A stretch of DNA of 64,000 nt from assembly GCA_963848045.1 (NCBI GenBank), contig CAWKCC010000004.1:248001-312000 (forward strand), in the 5' to 3' direction. Within the stretch, counting starts at the first letter, position 1. Every line of letters begins with the position of its first letter. The stretch is from CAVUAT01 sp963848045 (GTDB lineage Bacteria > Actinomycetota > Thermoleophilia > Solirubrobacterales > 70-9). Both the position numbers and the translations under genes were made by a program. The notes beneath the pieces were generated by a model. It saw only the letters and a program-made list of their open reading frames with translations. It did no database searches and had not been told where the DNA came from. Shown here piece by piece: positions 28,030-35,796 of this stretch.

Positions 28030-29047
28030 AGAAGACCTCTACGCCGCGGTACAGGTGCTCGGGGACGGTCTTCAGCTCGGCGGTGGCCTCGGCCAGGTCG
28101 ACGAGCTCGATCTCGGTGCCGCGCAGCGCCGTCATCTTGCCCCAGCCTCCCTCGGCGGCGGTGTCGACGGCGGCCAGGCCGAAGCGCGTCGCCAGCACCC
28201 GGTCGAAGGCCGTAGGCGTGCCCCCGCGCTGGATGTAGCCGAGCACCGTGGCCCGGGCCTCGTGGCCGGTTTGCCGCCCGATCTCGCCCTCGAGCCAATG
28301 CGCGATGCCGCCGAGCCGGGCGTGGCCGAAGGCGTCGGTGGGTGCGTCGTCGCCGCCGGGTATCCCGCCCTCCGGCTGCGCTCCCTCGGCGACCACGATG
28401 ATCGGCGCGTACTGGTCCTCGAAGCGACGCTCGATGTACTCGCAGACACGACCGAGGTCGAAGGGAAGCTCGGGGATCAGGATCACGTTGGCGCCTCCCG
28501 CGAGGCCCGCGTGAAGCGCGATCCAGCCGGCGTGGCGCCCCATCACCTCGACGATCAGCACGCGCTGGTGACTCTCGGCTGTGGTGTGCAGGCGGTCGAT
28601 CGCCTCCATCGCGATGTTGACGGCGGTGTCGAAGCCGAACGTGTAGTCGGTGGCCCCCAGGTCGTTGTCGATCGTCTTGGGCACTCCGACCACCTGAACT
28701 CCTTCCTCGCCGAGCTTGGTCGCGACTCCGAGAGTGTCCTCGCCCCCGATCGCGATCAGGCCGTCCACTCCGTCGGCGGAGAGGTTGTCCCTAACCCGCT
28801 CGGCGCCGCCATCGACGCTGAGCGGATTGGTGCGCGAGGAGCCCAGGATGGTGCCGCCGCGCGGCAGGATGCCGCGCACCTCGGGAACGCCGAGCGGGCG
28901 GCTGTCGCCCTCGAGGGGGCCGCGCCAGCCGTCGCGATAGCCCACGAACTCGAAGCCGTGCACGTCGGTGCCCTTGCGCACGATCGCCCGAATCACCGCA
29001 TTGAGCCCAGGGCAATCGCCGCCGCCTGTCAGGACTCCGAGTCGCAT
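28022..29047 (-). CDS. pfkA: 6-phosphofructokinase, actinobacterial type (phosphoryl donor ATP or PPi uncertain)
   Basis: 341 residues from the ATG at 29047; a TTG at 29053 is possible, but a TAGCGT -10 box 7 nt before the ATG favours the ATG. Converts fructose 6-phosphate to the 1,6-bisphosphate. Motifs: GVLTGGGDCPGLNAVIR, IGGEDTLGVATKL, VPKTIDNDLGATDYTFGFDT, EVMGRHAGWIAL and LGYIQRGGTPTAFDR. The donor-site residues are Asp in GGEDT (Gly in E. coli GGDGS) and Lys in PKTIDND (Gly in E. coli PGTIDND). This is the PPi-type signature, but close Streptomyces homologues with the same residues use ATP, so the donor is open. Coupled to a binding-protein gene downstream. Confidence 0.94.
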   Translation of the reverse strand: MRLGVLTGGGDCPGLNAVIRAIVRKGTDVHGFEFVGYRDGWRGPLEGDSRPLGVPEVRGILPRGGTILGSSRTNPLSVDGGAERVRDNLSADGVDGLIAIGGEDTLGVATKLGEEGVQVVGVPKTIDNDLGATDYTFGFDTAVNIAMEAIDRLHTTAESHQRVLIVEVMGRHAGWIALHAGLAGGANVILIPELPFDLGRVCEYIERRFEDQYAPIIVVAEGAQPEGGIPGGDDAPTDAFGHARLGGIAHWLEGEIGRQTGHEARATVLGYIQRGGTPTAFDRVLATRFGLAAVDTAAEGGWGKMTALRGTEIELVDLAEATAELKTVPEHLYRGVEVFFG

Positions 29048-29054
29048 TCCCAAG

Positions 29055-29060
29055 ACGCTA
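29055..29060 (-). promoter_or_regulatory. -10 box TAGCGT for pfkA (leaderless)
   Basis: TAGCGT is followed by 7 nt and the ATG at 29047. It supports that start over the TTG at 29053. Confidence 0.5.
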
Positions 29061-29095
29061 CTCCCGGCAGGTCGGCCTGTCCACCAGCTGGGGCG

Positions 29096-29260
29096 TCAGG
29101 GCTTGGTGAGCCAGTCGATGACCGGCTTGGAGTAGACCAGGAAGGCACCCGTGAAGACCCCGCCTAGAAAGAGGAGCCCGCAGACGGGACCGGGCACGCC
29201 GAAGGCGTAGCCGGTCACCATCGCGCAGAGGCCGAGCACGGTGAACACGAGCATCAACAT
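29096..29260 (-). CDS. 54-residue two-helix membrane protein
   Basis: Short gene starting with ATG at 29260 (MLMLVFTVLGLCAMVTGYAF) and ending SKPVIDWLTKP. Two hydrophobic helices (about 2-20 and 26-44) are separated by GVPGPVCG, and the tail is polar. A TAGATT box sits 8 nt before the ATG and a GAGG lies a little further upstream. High GC at third positions and the good promoter argue that it is real. It lies between ridA and pfkA on the same strand. Function unknown. Confidence 0.6.
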   Translation of the reverse strand: MLMLVFTVLGLCAMVTGYAFGVPGPVCGLLFLGGVFTGAFLVYSKPVIDWLTKP

Positions 29261-29268
29261 CGCGCGGG

Positions 29269-29274
29269 AATCTA
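29269..29274 (-). promoter_or_regulatory. -10 box TAGATT for the small membrane protein (leaderless)
   Basis: TAGATT is followed by 8 nt and the ATG at 29260. Confidence 0.5.
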
Positions 29275-29311
29275 CCTCAACGGCCGACGGGCAACGCTGC
29301 CGGGGGCCGGC

Positions 29312-29698
29312 TCAGAGGGCCACGATCGCATCGATCTCAACGATGGCGCCCTTGGGCAGGGCCGCGACGCCGACTGCGGCCCTGGCTGGCGGGTCCGAGG
29401 GAAAGAACGAGGCGTAGGCGTCGTTGATCTCGGCGAAGCGCTCCAACTGCGTGGTGTAGATCGTCAGCCGCACGGCTCGCGCCAGCTCGGTTCCGGCCGC
29501 TTTGCAGACCGCCTCGAGGTTCTGCAGGCACCTCGTCGCCTGCTCGGCCGCGCTCTCCCCCACAAGCTCGCCCGAGCCTGGATCGAGCGGGATCTGCCCG
29601 GAGCAGAACAGGAGCTCCCCCGCGACGACCGCGTGGCTGTAGGGACCGACGGCCTCGGGCGCTCCCCGGGCGTTGAGTGGCTTGCGATTGCCCGACAT
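29312..29698 (-). CDS. ridA: RidA-family enamine/imine deaminase
   Basis: 128 residues. RidA hydrolyses the reactive 2-aminoacrylate or 2-aminocrotonate released by PLP enzymes such as IlvA. Family marks are AVGPYSHAVVAGELLFCSGQ, AAEQATRCLQNLEAV, VRLTIYTTQLERFAEINDAY and PPARAAVGVAALPKGAIVEI, which includes the key Arg (PPARAAV) and the Glu near the C-terminus. Its ATG starts one base after the ilvA stop codon. This tight pairing of producer and detoxifier of the imine is a meaningful operon context. Confidence 0.95.
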   Translation of the reverse strand: MSGNRKPLNARGAPEAVGPYSHAVVAGELLFCSGQIPLDPGSGELVGESAAEQATRCLQNLEAVCKAAGTELARAVRLTIYTTQLERFAEINDAYASFFPSDPPARAAVGVAALPKGAIVEIDAIVAL

Positions 29699-30937
29699 CT
29701 ATTCCTCCCCGATCATATGTTGGCGCTTCACCTCGTAGCCCTGCGAGCGAAGCTCCCCGATCACCTCGGAGGTGTGTGTCGCGTCGCGCGTGTCGAGGAT
29801 CAGCTCGACCCCGGTCTCGGCGACATGGAGATCGACGACGTCGCGCAGGTGGCGCACGTCGACGACGCTCGCCCCGGTCGCACCGACGGCCTCCAGCAGC
29901 CGGGCCAGTGAGCCCGGGCGGTCGGAGATCAGGGTGAAGAGGATCGCGCCGCGGCCGCGCCGGGCGCCGCCGCGGCGCGCGATCGCCGCCAGAACCGGTT
30001 CGTCGACGTTGCCGCCCGAGAGCACCACGGCCGTCGTGCCCCTGTCGGCGGGGCTGACCCGGCCCGACGCCAGAGCTGCGATGCCGACCGCTCCGGCGCC
30101 CTCGACGACCTGCTTGGCTTCGGCCAGCAGCGTCGCCATCGCGTCTCCGACCTCGTCCTCGGAGACGACGACCACCTCTGCCAGCCAGCGCTCGATCAGA
30201 GGCATGGTGACGTCGCCCGGACGCTTGACCGCGATTCCGTCGGCGACCGTGGCCCGCGGCTTCACGGTCACCGGGTGGCCCTCGGCGAGCGACACGGGGT
30301 AGGAGGGACAGCTCTCGACCTGGACGCCGATCACATCCACCTCGGGCCGCTGCGAGCGCACGGCGATCGCGATGCCGGCCGCCAGGCCGCCGCCGCCCAG
30401 CGGCACCAGCACTCGCGCCAGGTCCGGCAGGTCCTCGAGCAGCTCCAGACCTGCGCTGCCCTGACCGGCGACCACCTCGGGATCGTCGAAGGGGTGCACG
30501 AAGGAGAGTCCAGCCTGCTCGGCGCGCTCGCGCGCCAGCTCCACACAATCGTCGACGCTCCCCCTGCAGCGCTCCAGGCTGGCACCGAGCTCGGCCGCCG
30601 GCTCGGTCTTGGAGATCGGCGCGTCGTTCGGCACGAACAGCTCGCAGGGCACTCCCCGCAGGCGCGCCGCGTAGGCGAGGGCGCGCCCGTGGTTGCCGGC
30701 GGACCCGGCGACCACGCCGCGCTCGCACCCGGGCCCGAGCGCGGCGAGCTTGTGTGAGGCCCCCCGGATCTTGAACGAGCCCGAGGGCTGCAGGTTCTCG
30801 GCCTTGAGTGCAATCGCACCGCCGAGCATCTCGTCGACCCCGGGCAGTCTCAGCGCCGGGGTGTGGGTGTACTGGCCCGAAACGGCCGCGCGAGCAGCCA
30901 CGATCTGCTCGAGGCTGACTTCGGCGGTCTCGGGCAT
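29699..30937 (-). CDS. ilvA: Threonine ammonia-lyase with C-terminal ACT domain
   Basis: 412 residues. PLP-dependent deamination of threonine to 2-oxobutanoate, the entry to isoleucine synthesis. PLP Lys56 in PSGSFKIRGA; the glycine-rich phosphate cup is LGGGGLAAGIAIA; VVLSGGNVDEP is also present. A single ACT domain (about 330-410, ILFTLISDRPGSLARLLEAV) replaces the longer double-ACT tail of E. coli IlvA, as in the TIGR01127 group. Allosteric control by Ile or Val is therefore possible but not certain. It starts 2 bp after the trpA stop, so it is read with the trp genes. Confidence 0.94.
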   Translation of the reverse strand: MPETAEVSLEQIVAARAAVSGQYTHTPALRLPGVDEMLGGAIALKAENLQPSGSFKIRGASHKLAALGPGCERGVVAGSAGNHGRALAYAARLRGVPCELFVPNDAPISKTEPAAELGASLERCRGSVDDCVELARERAEQAGLSFVHPFDDPEVVAGQGSAGLELLEDLPDLARVLVPLGGGGLAAGIAIAVRSQRPEVDVIGVQVESCPSYPVSLAEGHPVTVKPRATVADGIAVKRPGDVTMPLIERWLAEVVVVSEDEVGDAMATLLAEAKQVVEGAGAVGIAALASGRVSPADRGTTAVVLSGGNVDEPVLAAIARRGGARRGRGAILFTLISDRPGSLARLLEAVGATGASVVDVRHLRDVVDLHVAETGVELILDTRDATHTSEVIGELRSQGYEVKRQHMIGEE

Positions 30938-30939
30938 CG

Positions 30940-31770
30940 CTAGGCAGAGCCCCCCAGTGCGGCCCGGACCTCGCCGAGGAACCGGGCGATCTCCCGCTCG
31001 GCCTGGGGGAGGTCGGCCGCATCGGAGACCGTCCGCACCAAGCGGCTGCCGATGATCACCCCGTCGGCCAACCGGCCCACTGTCGCGGCCTGCTCGGCGG
31101 TGGCGATCCCGAAGCCGACGGCGACTGGCACCTCAGCTTCCTCCCGGGCGGCCGCCACGAGGTCGGTCAGCTCGGCGGGCAGCGCGCTGCGCTCGCCCGT
31201 CACCCCCGCGGTCGAGATCAGGTACACGAATCCCTCGGCGCCGGCGCAGATGGCCCGGCGGCGTCCGGGCGGAGTCGAGGGGGCCACGAGCGGCACCAGC
31301 GCCAGCCCTCTCTTCGCCAGAGCCTCTCGCACACGGGCGGCCTCCTCCAGCGGCAGGTCGGGCACGATCGCCCCCGCCGCTCCGGCCTCTGCGATCCGCG
31401 AAGCGAAGCTCTCGGCGCCGCCGCCGGCAAGGATCATGTTCGAGTAGCACATGATCACCACGGGCACGCGATCAGCGACGCCGGAGCAGGCCTCGAGCGC
31501 CGTTTCCATGGTTGCGCCGGCGTCGAGAGCCGAGGTGGCGGCCGCGTGGATCACCGGCCCGTCGGCCAGCGGGTCGGAGAAGGGAATCCCCAGCTCGATC
31601 AGGTCGGCCCCGGCATCGGCGTAGGCGCGCGCGATTGCGACGCCGCCATCGCGATCGGGGAAGCCGCCCATCAGGTAGGGCATCAGCGCGGCGCGGCCCT
31701 GCTCGCGGGCGACGCCGAATGCGTCGGCGATCCGACGGAGGCCTGAAACGGTGGCGGTGCCCTCAGCCAT
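30940..31770 (-). CDS. trpA: Tryptophan synthase alpha chain
   Basis: 276 residues from the ATG at 31770, overlapping trpB by 8 bp. Cleaves indole-3-glycerol phosphate to indole and glyceraldehyde 3-phosphate. Catalytic Glu in DLIELGIPFSDPLADGPVI, catalytic Asp in GAIVPDLPLEEA, and the phosphate-binding loops AVGFGIATAEQ and GVIIGSRLVR. The trpB-trpA order and overlap fit the heterotetramer they form. Confidence 0.97.
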   Translation of the reverse strand: MAEGTATVSGLRRIADAFGVAREQGRAALMPYLMGGFPDRDGGVAIARAYADAGADLIELGIPFSDPLADGPVIHAAATSALDAGATMETALEACSGVADRVPVVIMCYSNMILAGGGAESFASRIAEAGAAGAIVPDLPLEEAARVREALAKRGLALVPLVAPSTPPGRRRAICAGAEGFVYLISTAGVTGERSALPAELTDLVAAAREEAEVPVAVGFGIATAEQAATVGRLADGVIIGSRLVRTVSDAADLPQAEREIARFLGEVRAALGGSA

Positions 31771-32947
31771 CGAGCTCAGCCAGCCGCGCGGTCGCCTCGT
31801 CCAGATCCTTGTCACCCCGCCCAGAGAGGCAGATCAGGTCATAGCCCACCTCGGAGGAGGCATCGCCCGATGCCACCCAGGCGATCGCGTGCGCGGACTC
31901 CAGGGCGGGGATGATCCCCTCCAGCCTGGCCAGCTCGCGAAACGCGCCGAGCGCGTCGGCGTCGGTGACCGAGACGTAGCGGGCGCGGCCGGTGTCGCGC
32001 AGATGGGCGTGCTCGGGCCCGACCCCCGGATAGTCAAGGCCCGCCGAGACCGAGTGGGCCTCGAGGATCTGACCCTGGTCGTCGGAGAGAACCGACGAGA
32101 GCGCCCCGTGCAGGACCCCGGTGGACCCGGCGGTCAGCGAGGCGCCGTGCCGGCCGCTCTCGAGCCCCTGACCCGCAGCCTCAACGCCGATCAGCTCCAC
32201 GGGATCGTCGAGAAAGGCGTAGAAGGTCCCGATCGCGTTGGAGCCGCCCCCGACGCAGGCGATCACCCGCTCGGGAAGCCCGCCCTCGGCAGCGAGTGCC
32301 TGCGAGCGCGCCTCATCGCCGATCACCCGCTGCAGGTCGCGCACCAGAGCTGGGTAGGGAGCCGGCCCCACCGCGGAGCCGATCACGTAGTGGGTCGTCT
32401 CCGAGCTCGCCACCCAATCGCGGATCGCCGCACTGGCCGCCTCCTTGAGGGTTCGGGCGCCCGCCTCGACGGGCTCGACCCTGGCGCCGAGCAGGTCCAT
32501 CCGCGCCACGTTGGGGGCCTGGCGGCGAATGTCCTCGGAGCCCATGTAGACGACGCATTCGAGGCCCAGCAGGGCGCACGCCGTGGCTGTCGCGACCCCG
32601 TGCTGCCCGGCTCCCGTCTCGGCGATGATTCTCGACTTGCCGAGGCGCTTCGCGAGCAGCGTCTGGCCGACCGCGTTGTTGATCTTGTGGGCACCGGTGT
32701 GCGCGAGGTCCTCGCGCTTCAGGTAGGTGCGGCGGCCCACCCGCTCCGAGAGCCGCTCGGCCAGGTAGAGCGGGGTCGGGCGGCCGACGAAATCCCGCAA
32801 CAGACTGGCCAGCTCCGCCTGGAAGGCCTCATCTACCCGGGCCTCGGCCCAGGCCGCGCTGAGCTCGTCGAGCGCCCCGATCAGCGTCTCGGGCACGAAG
32901 CGGCCACCGTAAGGTCCGAAGCGCTCCTCGACTGCCGGGCCGCTCAT
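31763..32947 (-). CDS. trpB: Tryptophan synthase beta chain
   Basis: 394 residues, ATG at 32947 overlapping the trpF stop as ATGA. Condenses indole with serine. PLP Lys88 in HTGAHKINN, ETGAGQHGVATA, the phosphate loop CVGGGSNAIGTF, and PGVGPEHAHLRDTGRARY, all typical of TrpB1. Normal length. The partner trpA is directly downstream. Confidence 0.98.
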   Translation of the reverse strand: MSGPAVEERFGPYGGRFVPETLIGALDELSAAWAEARVDEAFQAELASLLRDFVGRPTPLYLAERLSERVGRRTYLKREDLAHTGAHKINNAVGQTLLAKRLGKSRIIAETGAGQHGVATATACALLGLECVVYMGSEDIRRQAPNVARMDLLGARVEPVEAGARTLKEAASAAIRDWVASSETTHYVIGSAVGPAPYPALVRDLQRVIGDEARSQALAAEGGLPERVIACVGGGSNAIGTFYAFLDDPVELIGVEAAGQGLESGRHGASLTAGSTGVLHGALSSVLSDDQGQILEAHSVSAGLDYPGVGPEHAHLRDTGRARYVSVTDADALGAFRELARLEGIIPALESAHAIAWVASGDASSEVGYDLICLSGRGDKDLDEATARLAELDG

Positions 32948-33618
32948 GGGCGCGCCTCACCCGCCGGCTGGGGCCGCGGACCGGCCTCCGCGGGCTCGGC
33001 CCCGACCGCCGCGAAGAAGGCCTCGACCCGAGCGGGGTCCTTGCGGCCCGGCTCGGACTCGACCCCGCTGACGACGTCGACCGCGTAGGGGCGGGCGACT
33101 TCGATCGCGCGGGCCACGTTCTCGGGGGTGAGCCCGCCTGCGAGCACCATCGGCACCTTGGAGCGGCGGTCGCTGAGCAGCTTCCAGTCGAAGCTGCGGC
33201 CCGTCCCCCCTGGTGTGCCGCGGCGGTGGGCATCGAAGAGGTGGTAATCGGTGCGAAAGGCCTCCGCCGAGCGGAGGTCGGCGGCGCTCTGAACCCTGAA
33301 TGCCTTGATCACCCTTGCGCCGGTCCGGCGCGCCGCCTCGGCGCAGAACGAGGGGCCCTCGTCGCCGTGAAGCTGCAACAGGGTCAGGTGCTCGCGCTCG
33401 GCAGCGTCCACGATCTGCTCGAGCGTCGCGTTGACGAAGACCCCGGCGATCTCGCAGCGCCGCCGCAGTGCGGCCCCGATCTGCTCGGCGATCGCCGGCT
33501 CTACGAAGCGGGGGCTGGGGCGATGGTGGATCAGCCCGATCGCCCAGGCGCCCAATGAGGCGGCGAGCTCGGCATCGTCGAGGCTGGTCATCCCGCAGAC
33601 CTTGATTCGAGTGCCCAT
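32944..33618 (-). CDS. trpF: Phosphoribosylanthranilate isomerase
   Basis: 224 residues. Amadori rearrangement of N-(5-phosphoribosyl)anthranilate to CdRP. Catalytic Cys in KVCGMTSLDDAELAASLGA, LLQLHGDE, and the catalytic Asp and phosphate loops in VLAGGLTPENVARA and AVDVVSGVESEPGRKDP. It carries a Pro/Glu-rich C-terminal tail of about 20 residues beyond the usual end. A dedicated trpF argues against a PriA-only arrangement of the Streptomyces type. The upstream neighbour is an HtrA-like protease, with 87 bp between. Confidence 0.96.
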   Translation of the reverse strand: MGTRIKVCGMTSLDDAELAASLGAWAIGLIHHRPSPRFVEPAIAEQIGAALRRRCEIAGVFVNATLEQIVDAAEREHLTLLQLHGDEGPSFCAEAARRTGARVIKAFRVQSAADLRSAEAFRTDYHLFDAHRRGTPGGTGRSFDWKLLSDRRSKVPMVLAGGLTPENVARAIEVARPYAVDVVSGVESEPGRKDPARVEAFFAAVGAEPAEAGPRPQPAGEARP

Positions 33619-33705
33619 CGCGACAGGGTCGCAGAAGGCGGCTGCGGCCGGTGAGCGCAGCGCTTCAGTGGGCCAGAGTCTCGACGAGCCCGCTGTGAAG
33701 GCGTT

Positions 33706-34866
33706 CTACTGGGGCGTCGGGGCCGAGGCGTCCTGCACCTGAGCGGGGCGGGCGCCGAGGGTGACGGTCAGCTCCATCTCGGAGCCGTCACGGATCAACG
33801 TGAGCACGATCTCGTCTCCCGGCTTGCCCGCATTGACGGCCGAGATCACCTGCTCCATGCCGTCGATCTCCTCGCCGTCGAGCTTGGTGATGATGTCGCC
33901 GCCCGAGGGCACCGTCTGTCCGCCGGCCGTGGTCTGCCCGGTCGCGCCCTTGAGGCCCGCGTCGGCGGCGGGGCCGCCGGCGTAGACCTGCTCGACGATC
34001 ACGCCGCGGTCGGTGGGCAGGTCCAGCGCCTTGGCAGCGTCGGCCGTGATGTCGCCGCCACTGATGCCCAGGTAGGCGCGCTCGACAGAGCCGTCCGCGA
34101 GCAGCTGATCGACAACGTCCTGAGCGGTGGAGATCGGAACGGCGAAGGCGACTCCCTGGTTGCCGCCGCCGCTGGTCGCGATCTGGGAGTTGATCCCGAT
34201 CACCCGCCCCGAGGCGTCGAGCAGCGGCCCCCCGGAGTTGCCGGGGTTGATCGCCGCATCGGTCTGGATGACGTCGGAGATCGAAAAGCCGTTTGGTGCC
34301 TGGATCTGCCGTGCCTTGGCGGAGATGATGCCGCTGGTGACGGTACGGTCGAGGCCGAAGGGGTTGCCGATCGCGACCACGGGGTCGCCCACCTGTACCG
34401 CGGAGGCGTCGCCCATCTCCAGCGACTTGAGGCCGCCCTTCTCGTTCACGTCGAGCAGCGCCACGTCCGAGGAGGGATCTGCGCCCACCAGGGTCGCGGT
34501 CCGCGCCTCTCCGTCCTCACCCAGCCGGACCTCGATCTTCTCGGCGCCATCGACCACGTGGGCGTTGGTGACGATGTGCCCCTGGTCGTCGATCACGAAC
34601 CCCGAGCCGGTTCCCGTGCCCTGGCCGGAGCTCGCCTGGATGAAGGCGACGCCGTCGGCGTCGCGCTTGTAGATCTCGTTGACGCTGAGGCTCTTGCCGC
34701 CATCGCCCGAGGTACGGGCGAGAGGAGCGGGGGAGATCGTGGTCGAGGATCCGTCGTCGTCGCCGACCCAGCCGGCGGCGACCGCCACCAGGCCCGCCGC
34801 GGCGACGACCAGGCCACCGAGCAGGGCCGACGCGAAGTTGGAGAGTGAGGAGCCTGAGGGCTTCAT
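33706..34866 (-). CDS. HtrA/DegP-like membrane-anchored serine protease with PDZ domain
   Basis: 386 residues from the ATG at 34866. One membrane helix at about 13-34, a Ser/Gly-rich linker, a trypsin-like domain with triad H103 (VTNAHVV), D134 (SSDVALLDV) and S211 (NPGNSGGPL), then one PDZ domain (about 275-370; YLGISGGDITADAAKAL, PSGGDIITKLDGEEI). The protease faces outside and should serve envelope protein quality control. It lies between trpC and trpF on the same strand, with gaps of 121 and 87 bp. A CAGACT 9 nt before the start is a possible weak -10 box. There is no functional link to tryptophan. Confidence 0.94.
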   Translation of the reverse strand: MKPSGSSLSNFASALLGGLVVAAAGLVAVAAGWVGDDDGSSTTISPAPLARTSGDGGKSLSVNEIYKRDADGVAFIQASSGQGTGTGSGFVIDDQGHIVTNAHVVDGAEKIEVRLGEDGEARTATLVGADPSSDVALLDVNEKGGLKSLEMGDASAVQVGDPVVAIGNPFGLDRTVTSGIISAKARQIQAPNGFSISDVIQTDAAINPGNSGGPLLDASGRVIGINSQIATSGGGNQGVAFAVPISTAQDVVDQLLADGSVERAYLGISGGDITADAAKALDLPTDRGVIVEQVYAGGPAADAGLKGATGQTTAGGQTVPSGGDIITKLDGEEIDGMEQVISAVNAGKPGDEIVLTLIRDGSEMELTVTLGARPAQVQDASAPTPQ

Positions 34867-34987
34867 GCGCTCCGCAGTCTGCAACCCTCCCCTCAACCGG
34901 CCGTAAGCCGATGTTAAGCGGCGTCTAAGGGCCGCGGCGAAGGGTTGCTTCGGGCCTCAGCGCCGCGGCTGCTCCCCGGCGCCGCAC

Positions 34988-35794
34988 CTAGATGAAGTGC
35001 TCCCGGGTGGCCTCCTCATCCGCCGTCAGCTCACGGACCTTCGCCTCCGGATCGGGAGCCCGCATCAGCGCCTCTCCGATCAGCACGGCGTCCACCCCGC
35101 GCTCCTCGAGCTCCTCGAGCGTGGCGCGCTCGGAGATGCCGCTCTCGGAGACCACGGTCTTACCCGCCGGGACGTCGACGATCAACTCGAGCGTGGTCTG
35201 CACGTCGACGCTGAAGTCGTCGAGGTTGCGGTTGTTGATGCCAAGCACCTCGGCATCCAGCGCCAGGGCGCGCTCGAGCTGGGGCTGGTCATGCACCTCG
35301 ACCAGGCAGTCGAGGTCGAGTTCGCGGGCCCCGGCGTGGAGCTCCGCAAGCTCGGCCTGGTCTGCAAGCGCGGCGACGATCAGGAGGACCGCGTCGGCGC
35401 CCAGTACCGCCGCCTCCAGAAGCTGGTATGTGTCGACGACGAAGTCCTTCTGGATGATCGGCAGCTCGGAGGCCTCACGCGCTGCGCGCAGATCGCCATG
35501 CCCGCCGCCGAAATGCTGCTCGTCGGTGAGCACCGACAGAGCTGCCGCGCCGGCACGCTCGTAGGCCCGGACGATCTCGGCCACGGTCGCGCCCGGCCTG
35601 ATCTCGCCGGCGCTCGGCGAGCGACGCTTGAACTCGGCGATCAGCGAGAGGCCGGGCCTGTGCAGGGCCTCGCTGAAGGGCCGCGAGTCGTGCCGCTCCC
35701 CCAGGGCTTCCTCGAGCTCCGCCTGTGGCCGCTCGGCCCGGCGCCGCTCGACGCCCTGGCGCGCGCTCGCGACCAGTTCGTCGATCATCCCCAT
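34988..35794 (-). CDS. trpC: Indole-3-glycerol phosphate synthase
   Basis: 268 residues; ATG at 35794 (a second ATG at 35788 is equally possible), 2 bp after the trpD stop. Ring closure of CdRP to indole-3-glycerol phosphate. IAEFKRRSPSAGEI contains the conserved Lys and phosphate-site Ser, followed by ALSVLTDEQHFGGG, PIIQKDFVVDTYQL, GINNRNLDDFSVD and VVSESGISERATLEEL, all diagnostic. Single-domain form, not fused to TrpF. Longer in-frame starts overlap trpD and were rejected. Confidence 0.97.
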   Translation of the reverse strand: MGMIDELVASARQGVERRRAERPQAELEEALGERHDSRPFSEALHRPGLSLIAEFKRRSPSAGEIRPGATVAEIVRAYERAGAAALSVLTDEQHFGGGHGDLRAAREASELPIIQKDFVVDTYQLLEAAVLGADAVLLIVAALADQAELAELHAGARELDLDCLVEVHDQPQLERALALDAEVLGINNRNLDDFSVDVQTTLELIVDVPAGKTVVSESGISERATLEELEERGVDAVLIGEALMRAPDPEAKVRELTADEEATREHFI

Positions 35795-35796
35795 CC

